A DNA stretch of 64,000 bases from Ichthyosporea sp. XGB-2017a (lineage: Eukaryota > Opisthokonta > Ichthyosporea): contig PDIM01000022.1 in NCBI GenBank assembly GCA_002811675.1, positions 61,393 to 125,392 of the forward strand, given 5' to 3'. The notes below the pieces were generated by a model, which was given only the letters and a program-made list of their open reading frames with translations, had not been told where the DNA came from and did no database searches. Of the stretch, positions 42,701 through 50,932 are shown piece by piece (positions within the stretch are counted from its first letter, which is position 1; each line of letters opens with the position of its first letter). The position numbers and the translations under genes were made by a program.

Positions 42701-45700
42701 CTCTGGGAGGAGGATGAATTGATGAGGTTGATTGATAAGATGCATAGCTATACTGTTGAGAAAAAGAAGTCGAAAACAAAGGGTGAAAAGAGGACTAGGC
42801 GAAAATCTGTATATGTTCAAAGAAAAAACTCCAAGGATATTAATGTTACAAAGTTTGAATTGTTTGTAGACTTTGTCAAGAGAGTGTCCAGTAACGTTCA
42901 TATAGTTTGCTGTGCTAATTGGGATTTTGTTACGCTAAGGAAGTACTCAGTTAACTTTCCTAATTTGTTTAATCTAATGAGTATGTCTTATTGTAAGCAT
43001 TGGGCTCCACAGACACTTGCACAGTTTTTTCAAGAAGAGCTTCGATTCATTCGTAGAAGCAAAGGGAATTTTGGCAAGGAATTTCAAACAACACTTGAAG
43101 AGTATGCTTTGACTGCGAATAAGGAATCAACCCCAAAATCAGCAATGGAGCTGGCTGTTGTAAGGAAGGACGCGGAGGCTATAATGGGAGGACCAAAAGA
43201 TATGTTTGAAGATGTTGAAAAGATAAAAGAAATACAGCGCCAAAATGAGGCTAAAGCACCACAAGAAAAAAAAGGAAAGCGTCGAAGAAGGGTATTAAGC
43301 GTAAGTGAGAAAGGTCCTGATTATATCCATGTGTTTACGGAAGCCATGGCGTATGTATACCTTTCTGTTCACCCAGATAGGCAAGCTAACATCGGTGATA
43401 TTAGCAAACAGGCACACAAAATATTGGGGAAAAAACCTATTTCGCGATTTCCACCTCTAAAACTCCTTGAATTTGTAAAAATATTTAGGAAACTGTTTCA
43501 TCTAAAGCTGGAAGAATATGAGTCTGATTTGGCAAAGCTAGAAAAACTAGTGGCACGTCACCGTGAAGCTGAAAAGGCATGCGAAACCCCTTCGATAGCT
43601 CTTCTCACAGGGTATAGCTATTGGAAGGCATCTCATGAGGACGTTTTCTTGCAAGAAAAACATATAAAAGATGAAGCAGATTATGCTAAATCTATTTTCA
43701 CTCGAATCTTGAATGCTAAAGGTGACAAACTCAAGCTGCTGAGAGACGAGCTGAATGAGCTCACCGCAACAGAGGCTGATGCATCCTCAACCCTCAAAAT
43801 GAATCAAAACAATTACTATTTCCAGCAATCCCTTTCTATACCCAAATTTGAATATGCCAGGTGGAGCTGCACCAATCTGAAGCTTGCGAGTTTAAAATCA
43901 TTGGGAGCATTTCTAACTTCATACGATAGGAAAGAAGTAAGCGACACTATTGCGAAATCGGTACAAACCTTCATAAAACTGTACTTGTTGTTAGTAGATG
44001 ACCATTCCTTTATTGCAAGATGGAAGCTTTACAAAGCAAAGAGAAGAAAACAGGCCGGTGGTAAGAAGAAAGTTCTTAGCAAAAAGGATAATGAAAATTC
44101 TAGTGGAAAAGAACCGGAAAAGGCCTTAGACGATTCCGAAGCTACCGAAGAGGAGGCAAATGTTGGATTTGCAGCAAGTATAAATCGTCTTATTCAGGAG
44201 CCTGCGAAAACTTTGTATTGCCTTACAACCGTCAATCCGGAGCATATTTCAGATCATGTAATTGAAGAAATACATGAGACGTTAAGCGGACCCGATGCTG
44301 TGGACGAATTGATGCTTGAAGATGTTAAAAGAGAAAGCCCCGTAATGGGTGCCCTTGGAGATTGGCTTTTTGCACTTCAGCACTTCAATACAGTATTACC
44401 TTTCAAAAGGGCTATTTCAGCTACAAATGCCCATATTCTCCAATTGCAAAAAAATGTTGTATCAGTGAGAAATGAAATGAAGGATCTCCAAAAGATTATC
44501 TCTTCTATGCATTCAAATATTGGTTCTTGCGAAAATATAGTATCTAAACTTGAGTCAGTCGAACCTTCTTTTGCCAGACCGTGGAGATTGTATTATTTGT
44601 TCATAGTTAAATTCAACACCGATTGCAAGGATGAGCGTACGATTTTAAAAACCAAGGTGCTGCCACAATTTAGGAGATTAAGCTATGAAAAGAGAGCCGT
44701 TGTTAATATAGTAGACTCTAACGAAAAGAATGAGGTTTTTGGATTTCTTGAAGCAAGAATCAAAGAGATAGAAAAGTTTCCCAGTGATGTCTATTATGCG
44801 ACTTTATCGCTAATGCAGCTCGATAGCATACTTAAATTCAATCCTTTTATATTTATTAACTTTGGAAGTAACTATGGGGACTTTTTGGATCAACAAGGGT
44901 TCAAAATGATGAGCTTCTTTTTGAGAAACAGATATGAAAGGTTCGAATGGCTAGTGGATTTCGAAATTTCTGGGGAAAGGGTGTCACTATCAGAACTGCA
45001 AATTTCTCATGCGATCTTTCACAACTCTTCACTAGATACGTATTGGAGAACTGTTGCGTTTTTTCGAGGGAAAGTATTTATTGATAAAATTCCACTCAGA
45101 GAAAGAGCTTTTTTTGAGCCTCATGAAAAAGGCACGGAGGACCGAGTGAACTATATTAAGAGGGCATTGGTAGCTAGAGATTGCAATGTGGAGTCCGATT
45201 ATGAAGCCTCTTGGGCACCTGGGAATGATCCGAATGATTTGCCAGGAGACCGATATCTTAACCATGTTTTGAGCGATACATATGGTAGATTGACAGGCCT
45301 TGAAGAGTATGAAGAATATGCACTGTCTTTGTTAAAAAAGACTTTAAATTATGCCTTGCAAATGACAGAAGACGAAGCAGATCTTAGGGATAATATCCTA
45401 ACTGCTGAGACTTCTGTGCGAGAAGCGGCACGTGAAGTAACAGTTTTAGAAGAAGATTTAAACAATGACCTAGCAGCCGCTGTACCAATAATTGATAATG
45501 CTATTAAAGCTATTCAGTCTGTCACAAAATCGCAGCTGATTGAGCTGCGAAGTTTCATGAAGCCTCCCGCTCAAGTTATTAACATAATCAATACGGTAAT
45601 GATTCTTTTCCGAGTACCACGAAAAAACAAAGCGCAACAGTTTACATGGGAAGAGGCTAAGAAACTTATGAATTCTCGATTCATTGAAAGAATACTTTCC

Positions 45701-48700
45701 TTCAACAAAGATGATGTACCAGATGAAATACTTAAAGAGCTTGGGCCAATTATTAAAGACCCAAAATTTGACCCAGAAAATGTCGCCTCCAGTTCAAAAG
45801 CAACCGCAGCGATTGCAATTTGGGTCCGTGCAGTGTATAAATACGCCATCATAATGAAGGATGTTGTTGGAAAGAAAGAAAAATTGGCCAAAGCCAGTGC
45901 ACTCCTAATTAAAAAAAAGGAGCAGAGTGAAAATTTGACTAATATGAGACTAGAAATGAAACAAATTGACCATATAAGTATGCATCCAGAAGAAGGTGAT
46001 GCACAATACGAACTTTTGCTGGAAAAGTTATCCCACACTAATACAGATACTTTGGTAGAAATACGGCAGAGCTTTCCTGAAAGTATCATTGCGGAGATAT
46101 TATGCGTTCTGCTTCATATTGAGCCACTTCGAGTAGAGAGCAAGAAACATAACAATACAAGTGATTTCTTTCAAGGACTTATATCTCATTTCAGGGAGGA
46201 GTCCGGGGATGAGAATGTCGGCTCATCCATTGCTGGAATTAAGCCATTATTTTTGTCTGAATCGATGGTGAGAAAGTTGGCGTCCTTGATAACAAGTAGA
46301 TCTTTTTATATAGAGCTCAGTGCCATGGAAAGCATATACGCTACTAACTCCAAGGCTGTTACACTGTATAATATGCTTGTATGGGCAAAACATGTCTTTC
46401 TTGTCTTAATGGCTTCAAATCGTTGTCTAGAACGAGCAAAAGATCGGGGCCGAAAATTGGTGTCATTAACGTACTCCAAAGTTGAGAAGTGGGAGGCCAA
46501 AAAGATGGAGGCCATGCAGGGGCTGAATACTTTGTTGGGAGATATTCTACTTTCAAGTGCATGTGTTACATTTTGGGGCATATTACCTACAGAAGAACGA
46601 GGAAGAGTATTTATTGAGTGGACAAATTATTTGTCATCAAAGAAAATTCGTTTCAGTAGACAATTTAGTTTTGTGAATATTCTCAACAAACCATCAGTTT
46701 TAGCAAGGTGGATCACTGAAGGACTCCCAAGTGATATTTGCTCCATTGAAAACGCGACTATTATTTCGTGGTGTACTCAATGTGCGCTTGTTGTTGATCG
46801 GGAGTCTCATACTCTGGAATGGGCTAAGAAGAAGTATGTCGATGAGAGCAATAGTCGAAAATTTGTGGGTGCAAGCAATCAAACACTGCCTTTGATAGTT
46901 GAAGAAGCATTCCGCAGTAAGCACGATCTTTTAATAACCAACGTTGGGAAAATTGATATTTTCTTTGACAAAATTCTGAAGAAAGAGACCATTTTCAGAA
47001 ACGGGGAAATTTGTATTTCAATCAGAGATGATGAATATGTTCCTTTTGATGAAAAGATTAAAATTGGATTTTATTCTTCTGATATTGAAATTACTCCAGA
47101 CCTCTTAAGCAAGCTCAATATTGTACATTGGAGTCTATCAGAGGAATATCTTTTGCTTATGCTCAAAAATATTCTTTTAAAGCACCAAAGCCCACATTCA
47201 TTCGATCGTGAAAGTGATTTTGCCGAAAAAATTGTTGAATACACGGAAATTTTAGAGAAATGTGCCGATAGAGAACTTTCACTTATATCAGAAGCTAGCA
47301 GCATTGATGACAAGTTGTTAGAGGATGTTGAGAAAAACTTAGTGCTTGAGAGCGAAAGTCACGCTAGCTTAGAGATAGTGGAAAAAGACCTGGCCAAGTT
47401 AAGAGAAAGAGGAAGAGAATTTGATGATTTAGTACAAGAATGTGCATCGTATTTTGAATGCTGTTTCAGACTAGAGAGGCTGAATCCTTTCTACAGATTT
47501 TCGGTCGCATCATTTTTAGCAAAATTTAAAGAAATAGTCTTGAAAAAATTCAGCTTTACGGGGAATAGCTCCTTAAATAGAGTAACTATTGCCAATGGCT
47601 TTTTAGCCTCTCTTTATCCGCATGTATGCTGTGCACTAATTTCAGAACACAAATTGGCCCTAAACACTCTCCTGATTCTTAACAGAATGAAGTTTCACAA
47701 GAATTCAACTTCCAGAAGTAATTCTGCGGGTCACCATAACGAAGATAATACTGACCTTGACAAAGAAACTGCAGTACTGATTATTCCAGATCTAGAATGT
47801 GAATGGCAAAACTTGGAGCTCAGAGTGTTTCTCCCGAATCCCAAACCGTCAGTAATCCCAAGTGAAGCCTGGCAAAGGATTGAAAGACTCGCAACTTTTG
47901 TTCCTGCCTTTTGCAACCTCGCTCGAGAGATTGGTTATAATGTGGATGAATGGTGTAGCTATGTTTATCCGTCGATGGGTAGGGAGAGCCGACTCCCGCC
48001 GGAGGCGAAGGACAAATATACCCCTCTACAACGGCTGTTGATATGGAAGGCTATGAAGCCCAATTTGTTTATTCAGAAAGTCGGTGAGTTTGTGTTTGAA
48101 ATGGGAGGAATTCCGGGTGTTTCCAGTAGCACAAAAGTTTCTTTTTTTGAGTCTGATTTTAGACTATGCTATGAAGAAGCCGATTCCTCGACTCCCATTT
48201 TACTACTGCCACAGCCTGGTGTTGATGTCATTTACACCGTGCGGTATTTTGCCCGAAAAATGAATATGCACCAAAGATTAAATATTTTAAATTTAGGACG
48301 CGAAAATACTCTTGCGGCTGAGAGGGTTATCGCAAGAGCAATTTTTACTGGTGATTGGGTACTGCTTCTCAATGTTCAGCACTGTGGTGATTGGATCAAC
48401 AATTTACAGCGCATCGTAGACTTAAATATGGCGTCTGATAAAGTCCATACAGACTTTAGACTTTGGATTTCGTACAACCATCACCATCCTGAAAAAGTCA
48501 TTGAAGTTGGAAGCTATTCAGAAAATTATGGGAGCCAGGCAACGAAGAAGTCCCGAAATACGAAAAGAGTAAAAAGAGATCTCTCAGCAAATGAAGATAC
48601 TGAAATTGAAGGACTCCGGCCAGAGCAAGAAGAAGTTGATATTTCCCAAGAATCTAAACTGCCAATGAGACTAATTCATGAGAGTATTAAGTTATCTATT

Positions 48701-50932
48701 GATGCATCCTTTGTAGGGATCAAAAACGGCATGGAGCACTTGTATGCTTGTTATGACGAAGAGATAGTGAACAGTTCTTTTTATCACGTTGAGCCAGAGC
48801 CATATCATACATTTCTATTTTGCTTGTCGTATTTACATTCAGCTATCAATGAAAGACAAAGGTATGGTGCTGTTGGCAGAGCTGTTCTTCAAAGATTTTC
48901 GGTTGGGGATGCACTGGCTGCTATCTATTTTCTTCGCCTTTATCTGGAAGAAATAACCGAAAGCAAGCTGGATGTGAAGAGCTTCGGTGCATTCATTAAT
49001 GAAGTTGTATACAGCTCAAAAATATCTTTGATTTGGGATGAGCGTGTTACCCACAGTTTAATTGCTTCAGTTTTTACCCAAAAAATTCATAATGGGATAG
49101 GATTTCGACTCTCATACTGCAAGCGGTTTAAACTTCCCAACCTTATGCAAGCGAATGAGACTGGAAACTATCTTTCCGTTGTAAAAGCTCACATAAATAG
49201 GTTACCCATGGAAGCTCACAGTTCAGCACTCGGTCTTAATTATGCAGATGAAAGAGAGGCAATGATTCAGCGTGGTAATGACTTTCTCAGGACAATGAAT
49301 TGTATAATTAAGTCGGTTCCTATGAAGGATACCCTTCGAGATATTATGTATGAGAATCCTCTTGAAATGGATATGGATTTGATAAATATATGTGACGGAA
49401 TCCTCAAGGATCTACCTCAGCCCTTCAGCTACACATTCGAGCCTCAAAAATTTAAAAATTCACCAAAGCGCGAGTACTTGAGACTTTTGGCCCAAGAAGT
49501 CCGACAATACAACGATTTACGTTCCCTGATTCACGATTCCCTTATTGCAATTAAACAAGCATATTATGGTCAATGGACGGACGCAAATTCATTCAAAGAG
49601 CTCAAGGTGTTTATCATTGATCTTAAACTTGGGACCGTTCCTCATATATGGACATCAAAAGCATTTATCTCGTCGTGTAGTGATATATCTTCCTTCATCA
49701 AAGAACTTTGTGCTCGATTCGAATACGTTTTCCATTGGATACAGTCAGGATTCCCGGTAATACATTGGCCCAATGCTCTGTTTTCTCCCAGGGCCCTTTA
49801 CTATGCGACTATTAATCAATTTGCAGTGAGTTCAAGGCAGCCTGTAGACTCTATACTCATGGAGACTGTTTTTCTTAGCGAAGGTGAAGTACGGTATATA
49901 ATTGAAAATAGAGTAGAGCCAAGTGAAGGCTGCTACATTTCCGGTCTAGATTTGGAAGGAGCCAATTATGATCACAACCGCAAATCACTTACCAAGCGAC
50001 TTGGTACTGAAGCTACAGCAAAGGCTCCAGTAATTTGGTTGAGGCCATATGTAGGGGAAGAAAATTCCAGTTTGATAAAACATGGAGCCTCTCAAACGCT
50101 GAAGTCTCGATCCTCAGCATCATTTTCTTCAGTGCTGAATCTTGAAGAACTGTTTTTCTCGGCCAAGACACAGGATGGGTGTAGAAGTATTTTGGAAGTG
50201 AGCCAAAGCCTTGAAAATATCAAGCGTGATCAACCTTCAGTCGAATCATCGGAGACCAACGAAGACGGGGGAGAAGGTAATATACTAATTGAAGAGGACT
50301 GTGTAGAGAGTTTGTGTAGTGTGGAAGGTGAAAGAAGTGAACCCAGAATTCAAACAGGAAACGAATCTGTGAATACTATTTGGGAAGAACAATCGGAAAA
50401 GGATTCTGAGCTCCCCGTTGAAGAGTCTGATGAAATATGCGAAGAAAGCAAACAGGAAAAAGGTGTTCTTAATAGTGTGAATGGGGGCCAATGTGATGAT
50501 GACAAGCTGGGGGATAGTAGTACGGAAGATGAGGAAAAGAGAGCAGTGAATGGCAACACTGAAGAACATTCAGGTCTTTTCATTAGAAAAAAGAATTCCA
50601 TTACGACAACGAGATATACAGGTATTCATGAGCATTATCTGTGCCCCGTTTTCGCCACCAAATCTCGAACAGCCCTCCCTAACGATGACGTCGTTGCATT
50701 TCGAAATTCAACAACGTGTGAAGCTGTCCATGATGTTGATAAAATCAATGGTAGGGACAATCATCTCTTCACAGTTTCAATCCAGAGCCTTGAACCAGTT
50801 GACGTATGGATAGCTAAAGGAGTTGCGTTGACCTGTAGAAACTTCTCTTTGGACAAGTCTGATTTCCTTCATTTCGAAAACTATGTGGGAATTAAGTCCG
50901 TGCATAACACACAGCGAACAATAAGGGAGTAG
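33767..50932 (+). CDS. Axonemal-type dynein heavy chain, 5,721 residues, intronless
   Basis: One open frame of 17,166 bp runs from the ATG at 33767 to TAG. Layout: a long N-terminal tail (1 to about 1,680) including a basic/aromatic module at about 240-340 (LLYVEGKHLWVPCEVVEY) and the linker; AAA1 with YLGGTERLVITP and Walker A GPSSAGKS (1708-1715), Walker B LDE (about 1759-1761); AAA2 P-loop GSTMTGKT (2090); AAA3 P-loop GPAGCGKT (2468) with LRQWMDYGGWY-like block; AAA4 whose P-loop position reads GPNNIFRES (2898), without the lysine; stalk coiled coils with the microtubule-binding tip (about 3,860-4,060, including LIELRSFMKPPAQV); AAA5, AAA6, and the C-terminal domain ending in DVWIAKGVALTC (about 5,680). 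About 195 acidic, Ser-rich residues (about 5,426-5,623) are inserted in that last domain. Most heavy chains are 4,000-4,700 residues. It is a minus-end motor of ciliary arms; the subclass is unresolved (an inner-arm, single-headed type is most likely). AATAAA is at 50993. Confidence 0.95.
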   Translation: MDQHQELGHTAVPTPPFLPENGDYLEGDYWEGWDYCEEKNAEEPRSLFEEVLLRKKRIRGHLKFHLEHSPKDGQKIKEKFSGYEILPGIYKRGTIAPPKPFYSKNVPPRKADLEEIEEVFRSVKADKEKEHLRNRIPDATEIFNKVDDSDSPPEETPPENPVIMLDEVEGGDIESCVPTKYHNFNTGLHFLPLELFDSELQEAEKKGIEMEKDYCVSDANEVRDANYFLGAKTYSINFGSYANSTVLVAEKCVGKRGHSLLYVEGKHLWVPCEVVEYVAEKQAYLIEWMNDIPYPKTSPNTDRKKTSRSPFGIRVTEDFFYNDPANREFDLPTISNLTKKWVRRFAFVLEDDNKYILFYRMEKAQSLRKTYEEEYRMQLLVDSLSYSAVGGPWQNVFDLNAVINSEVLNLKNCKKIDKTNLDSLIENNFQTLHHEYMKSMKKAGVIYRLSKPTVEQKYAEMGINASSSEKYKYGYPRERYSDFKEIQTKLHNTLILRDPLAQLFLQQYHLQSVMTFDKIKKLTKVTKGIFEIGEYSESMLHVQETLIKIICNEWPLWVNQSLKDTLDKLDENLQASFASLEEKLKKINVAVCVDLVASLKKKHEELKQYTLNVKNGLIKLIITSTRAISYQFVQLSTDLFYMRFIRNDTRFFCHMNYEILSDGDIYTGGELILTPTFLELREYILLQFDKMKDALIQCPAFRLRITNSDEMGDASAIGTSNSILEHSLLNGSPSLPLGEYEHFMESEREFLELEIAESEVRCKEVSWKLYKLLNVDLTSNAFNLWFNEDDDWGLESIKEFDKAYSLCRNKLIKLENVTKCQIYGFCVKSAKNVLLKKIEDIFVDAQRAVISSLGTSIREVFLFVERVNEATSDVPEELEDCHNHLQELQALEIDKQKIFAQIESQNDIYSAQQLLKYSIGNPERELKLDETAEAQFFTAHQIPTMLDFKIASNSSSTTSVMKALQATFAEEIDEFKQKIDLIVQGCLTVKTFEDMEMTKVESDYLQTAITEAYKECQKLIIHAGLHKLSEIQDYLSVINSQLKALIDSFDVIIGWPLLHKKSLNDNLENICIEHVEDKIDLYGTIVEDSMSTLRAQFGEGLHALLEAAGKEITMFKIGVEFRALQVLKNKYLRDRHFFSICSWLNINGEAYFNFGSCKLRILLDSYDFEKNIETIENIVFKAKNEYSIEKEIKTIRELIGSTVLDLYSHIVLSTRKGSETTTTGVFQKIQNFVVISSNRKYIPMVRNYDPISRDIEQYLTQIQILRSSPFVGPFEDDVRDLESLLNLIILTMELLFEVQKEYIRVEPIFFSQGLRDKLPKQVKAFESAIFKYKGAITEPATSSKGYLARFVSSPNLINNLKECQAEFDACIANLNNWLMKKRVSFGRLFFLSEPEMLDILSFARDPKALDRYMPSCFEGISSLIVSDKMQILGAKSETGETLLFPKPILTQNDSGVDSWILSVQNLTEEVLRAQLCQALETYHGETTKVIKGNVGMRRKANHQTYDPALDHEMFSKFVSQIINISFQVKFGIEVEHILEKRGTSRAVANLKKKYKKVLSEIVDAMQPPEVSKAEREYLWAKEHIMNPSNKSTIQSSGPSKSSAEARKMTMSAIFARQNFVLSLLSIVDQLEAIEGRDKLSLGMFEWLSLLKYKVDNGNLAVHQGFTKIWYGWEYLGGTERLVITPATNRCFLNMATSLKLKLGTTIFGPSSAGKSSTIKDFAYANGRRCIVVNCCEYMVNHAVCNILRGICCSTTWVCLDEMDRMTPETLSVFSGLFYSIHVALNNRKKKLVLGSCEINLTVGQVCGVGLFGNIHPGSFRRHDLPDNLQSLFRNCSLAAPDVGIILEAILCCRGFTSASSIARRVLFISKLANELLKPPAYSTCNPSPLIPEGNACNDVVKSQYYDFGVRTCKLICIISAKLREDWMSKSHLFDEIGNSVENDAFNIDSKEYNDDEMSLQNATSTAEQKEHTRKLHKTMMKAKDKWRKLHTYVTEMEQKVVYEAMTVCCLPRLADSDVDEFSSLVHSIFPSGGIDKDIVCEFTSHASEDFYYALSEAMGIMNLQPGDVFVEKVRALYESVQTYSGVIITGSTMTGKTAIWQCLALTRGIMKRNSSGPDLDVDVHKYIQTFVINPKALKRGEILGHFNGNEWHYGVLSRFLKDLWETNNTTEPYWIIFDGPMDSVFMEDISSFLDESKTLFLMNGERIFLPPNITIIFEVETVSNVSLGAISVCGQVHAGSSVISWNLLLKSWSRSVSFGENTAIIEKVESLCALFLDDVTNFLNEGFWPSDIVMEINKNHIFQNFFDLLEATIQRGLTELNKGQSGVEGENPTKDEIELVIEAIFGFAIINTFGSLVMLPVRTIFDSWFRNFTVRNNLEGLLPLLEKLTRVDKFNEQHDFSDPDNTVFDYYFNVSINQWAAYSSSLADDALHESITYYDCFINTVETARCHYLLQNLLLCGKHPVCMGPAGCGKTLAVENLLFEHLPFEFDGHRIDMSHEVSVHRLQKEIEKLLICRNRVTNTYGSATVGKKILVFLDNIDLPKSEVFGVQSDLELIRQWMDYGGWYSPSDKRFKHILDLHFIASMRTMESFPTIPEYYSPSASSKFLPINGEAERLHNRVQNTSSGPIWRTGDRVSRRLVRHFVPIFFGGVYLEKSSSWFQFKKILSCQLDNNLSNTKFNVSEVVFAFNSASITLYSNIIANFPPVPSKPNYIFNLHSLHQVFSAVCNTVLSSSSFPEEGDHLQNFYCCWVAEHRKVFRDCLINDKDKNLFDDCLGRVVDLKLPFVLNEWRSLANERIYLADRPQEKPSFISNFLKAEPTGGASKLFGEDKPKAKLECRYFDNLSTYKEHLEVLLKRYNETMPTQIKDLVVVDEVALHISHITRSIFNYSGNCFLLGPNNIFRESMVRLSSFLCDCPVVHMKGTFDEDRWRKELKSVCLKATVEDCPLVLLIDHARNIPDKYLEDITLLGGNGFIPRLWEEDELMRLIDKMHSYTVEKKKSKTKGEKRTRRKSVYVQRKNSKDINVTKFELFVDFVKRVSSNVHIVCCANWDFVTLRKYSVNFPNLFNLMSMSYCKHWAPQTLAQFFQEELRFIRRSKGNFGKEFQTTLEEYALTANKESTPKSAMELAVVRKDAEAIMGGPKDMFEDVEKIKEIQRQNEAKAPQEKKGKRRRRVLSVSEKGPDYIHVFTEAMAYVYLSVHPDRQANIGDISKQAHKILGKKPISRFPPLKLLEFVKIFRKLFHLKLEEYESDLAKLEKLVARHREAEKACETPSIALLTGYSYWKASHEDVFLQEKHIKDEADYAKSIFTRILNAKGDKLKLLRDELNELTATEADASSTLKMNQNNYYFQQSLSIPKFEYARWSCTNLKLASLKSLGAFLTSYDRKEVSDTIAKSVQTFIKLYLLLVDDHSFIARWKLYKAKRRKQAGGKKKVLSKKDNENSSGKEPEKALDDSEATEEEANVGFAASINRLIQEPAKTLYCLTTVNPEHISDHVIEEIHETLSGPDAVDELMLEDVKRESPVMGALGDWLFALQHFNTVLPFKRAISATNAHILQLQKNVVSVRNEMKDLQKIISSMHSNIGSCENIVSKLESVEPSFARPWRLYYLFIVKFNTDCKDERTILKTKVLPQFRRLSYEKRAVVNIVDSNEKNEVFGFLEARIKEIEKFPSDVYYATLSLMQLDSILKFNPFIFINFGSNYGDFLDQQGFKMMSFFLRNRYERFEWLVDFEISGERVSLSELQISHAIFHNSSLDTYWRTVAFFRGKVFIDKIPLRERAFFEPHEKGTEDRVNYIKRALVARDCNVESDYEASWAPGNDPNDLPGDRYLNHVLSDTYGRLTGLEEYEEYALSLLKKTLNYALQMTEDEADLRDNILTAETSVREAAREVTVLEEDLNNDLAAAVPIIDNAIKAIQSVTKSQLIELRSFMKPPAQVINIINTVMILFRVPRKNKAQQFTWEEAKKLMNSRFIERILSFNKDDVPDEILKELGPIIKDPKFDPENVASSSKATAAIAIWVRAVYKYAIIMKDVVGKKEKLAKASALLIKKKEQSENLTNMRLEMKQIDHISMHPEEGDAQYELLLEKLSHTNTDTLVEIRQSFPESIIAEILCVLLHIEPLRVESKKHNNTSDFFQGLISHFREESGDENVGSSIAGIKPLFLSESMVRKLASLITSRSFYIELSAMESIYATNSKAVTLYNMLVWAKHVFLVLMASNRCLERAKDRGRKLVSLTYSKVEKWEAKKMEAMQGLNTLLGDILLSSACVTFWGILPTEERGRVFIEWTNYLSSKKIRFSRQFSFVNILNKPSVLARWITEGLPSDICSIENATIISWCTQCALVVDRESHTLEWAKKKYVDESNSRKFVGASNQTLPLIVEEAFRSKHDLLITNVGKIDIFFDKILKKETIFRNGEICISIRDDEYVPFDEKIKIGFYSSDIEITPDLLSKLNIVHWSLSEEYLLLMLKNILLKHQSPHSFDRESDFAEKIVEYTEILEKCADRELSLISEASSIDDKLLEDVEKNLVLESESHASLEIVEKDLAKLRERGREFDDLVQECASYFECCFRLERLNPFYRFSVASFLAKFKEIVLKKFSFTGNSSLNRVTIANGFLASLYPHVCCALISEHKLALNTLLILNRMKFHKNSTSRSNSAGHHNEDNTDLDKETAVLIIPDLECEWQNLELRVFLPNPKPSVIPSEAWQRIERLATFVPAFCNLAREIGYNVDEWCSYVYPSMGRESRLPPEAKDKYTPLQRLLIWKAMKPNLFIQKVGEFVFEMGGIPGVSSSTKVSFFESDFRLCYEEADSSTPILLLPQPGVDVIYTVRYFARKMNMHQRLNILNLGRENTLAAERVIARAIFTGDWVLLLNVQHCGDWINNLQRIVDLNMASDKVHTDFRLWISYNHHHPEKVIEVGSYSENYGSQATKKSRNTKRVKRDLSANEDTEIEGLRPEQEEVDISQESKLPMRLIHESIKLSIDASFVGIKNGMEHLYACYDEEIVNSSFYHVEPEPYHTFLFCLSYLHSAINERQRYGAVGRAVLQRFSVGDALAAIYFLRLYLEEITESKLDVKSFGAFINEVVYSSKISLIWDERVTHSLIASVFTQKIHNGIGFRLSYCKRFKLPNLMQANETGNYLSVVKAHINRLPMEAHSSALGLNYADEREAMIQRGNDFLRTMNCIIKSVPMKDTLRDIMYENPLEMDMDLINICDGILKDLPQPFSYTFEPQKFKNSPKREYLRLLAQEVRQYNDLRSLIHDSLIAIKQAYYGQWTDANSFKELKVFIIDLKLGTVPHIWTSKAFISSCSDISSFIKELCARFEYVFHWIQSGFPVIHWPNALFSPRALYYATINQFAVSSRQPVDSILMETVFLSEGEVRYIIENRVEPSEGCYISGLDLEGANYDHNRKSLTKRLGTEATAKAPVIWLRPYVGEENSSLIKHGASQTLKSRSSASFSSVLNLEELFFSAKTQDGCRSILEVSQSLENIKRDQPSVESSETNEDGGEGNILIEEDCVESLCSVEGERSEPRIQTGNESVNTIWEEQSEKDSELPVEESDEICEESKQEKGVLNSVNGGQCDDDKLGDSSTEDEEKRAVNGNTEEHSGLFIRKKNSITTTRYTGIHEHYLCPVFATKSRTALPNDDVVAFRNSTTCEAVHDVDKINGRDNHLFTVSIQSLEPVDVWIAKGVALTCRNFSLDKSDFLHFENYVGIKSVHNTQRTIRE

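Noticed and set aside
35443-50569. Numerous antisense frames within the dynein gene
   Set aside because: Shadows of a 17-kb coding frame; none has independent evidence.
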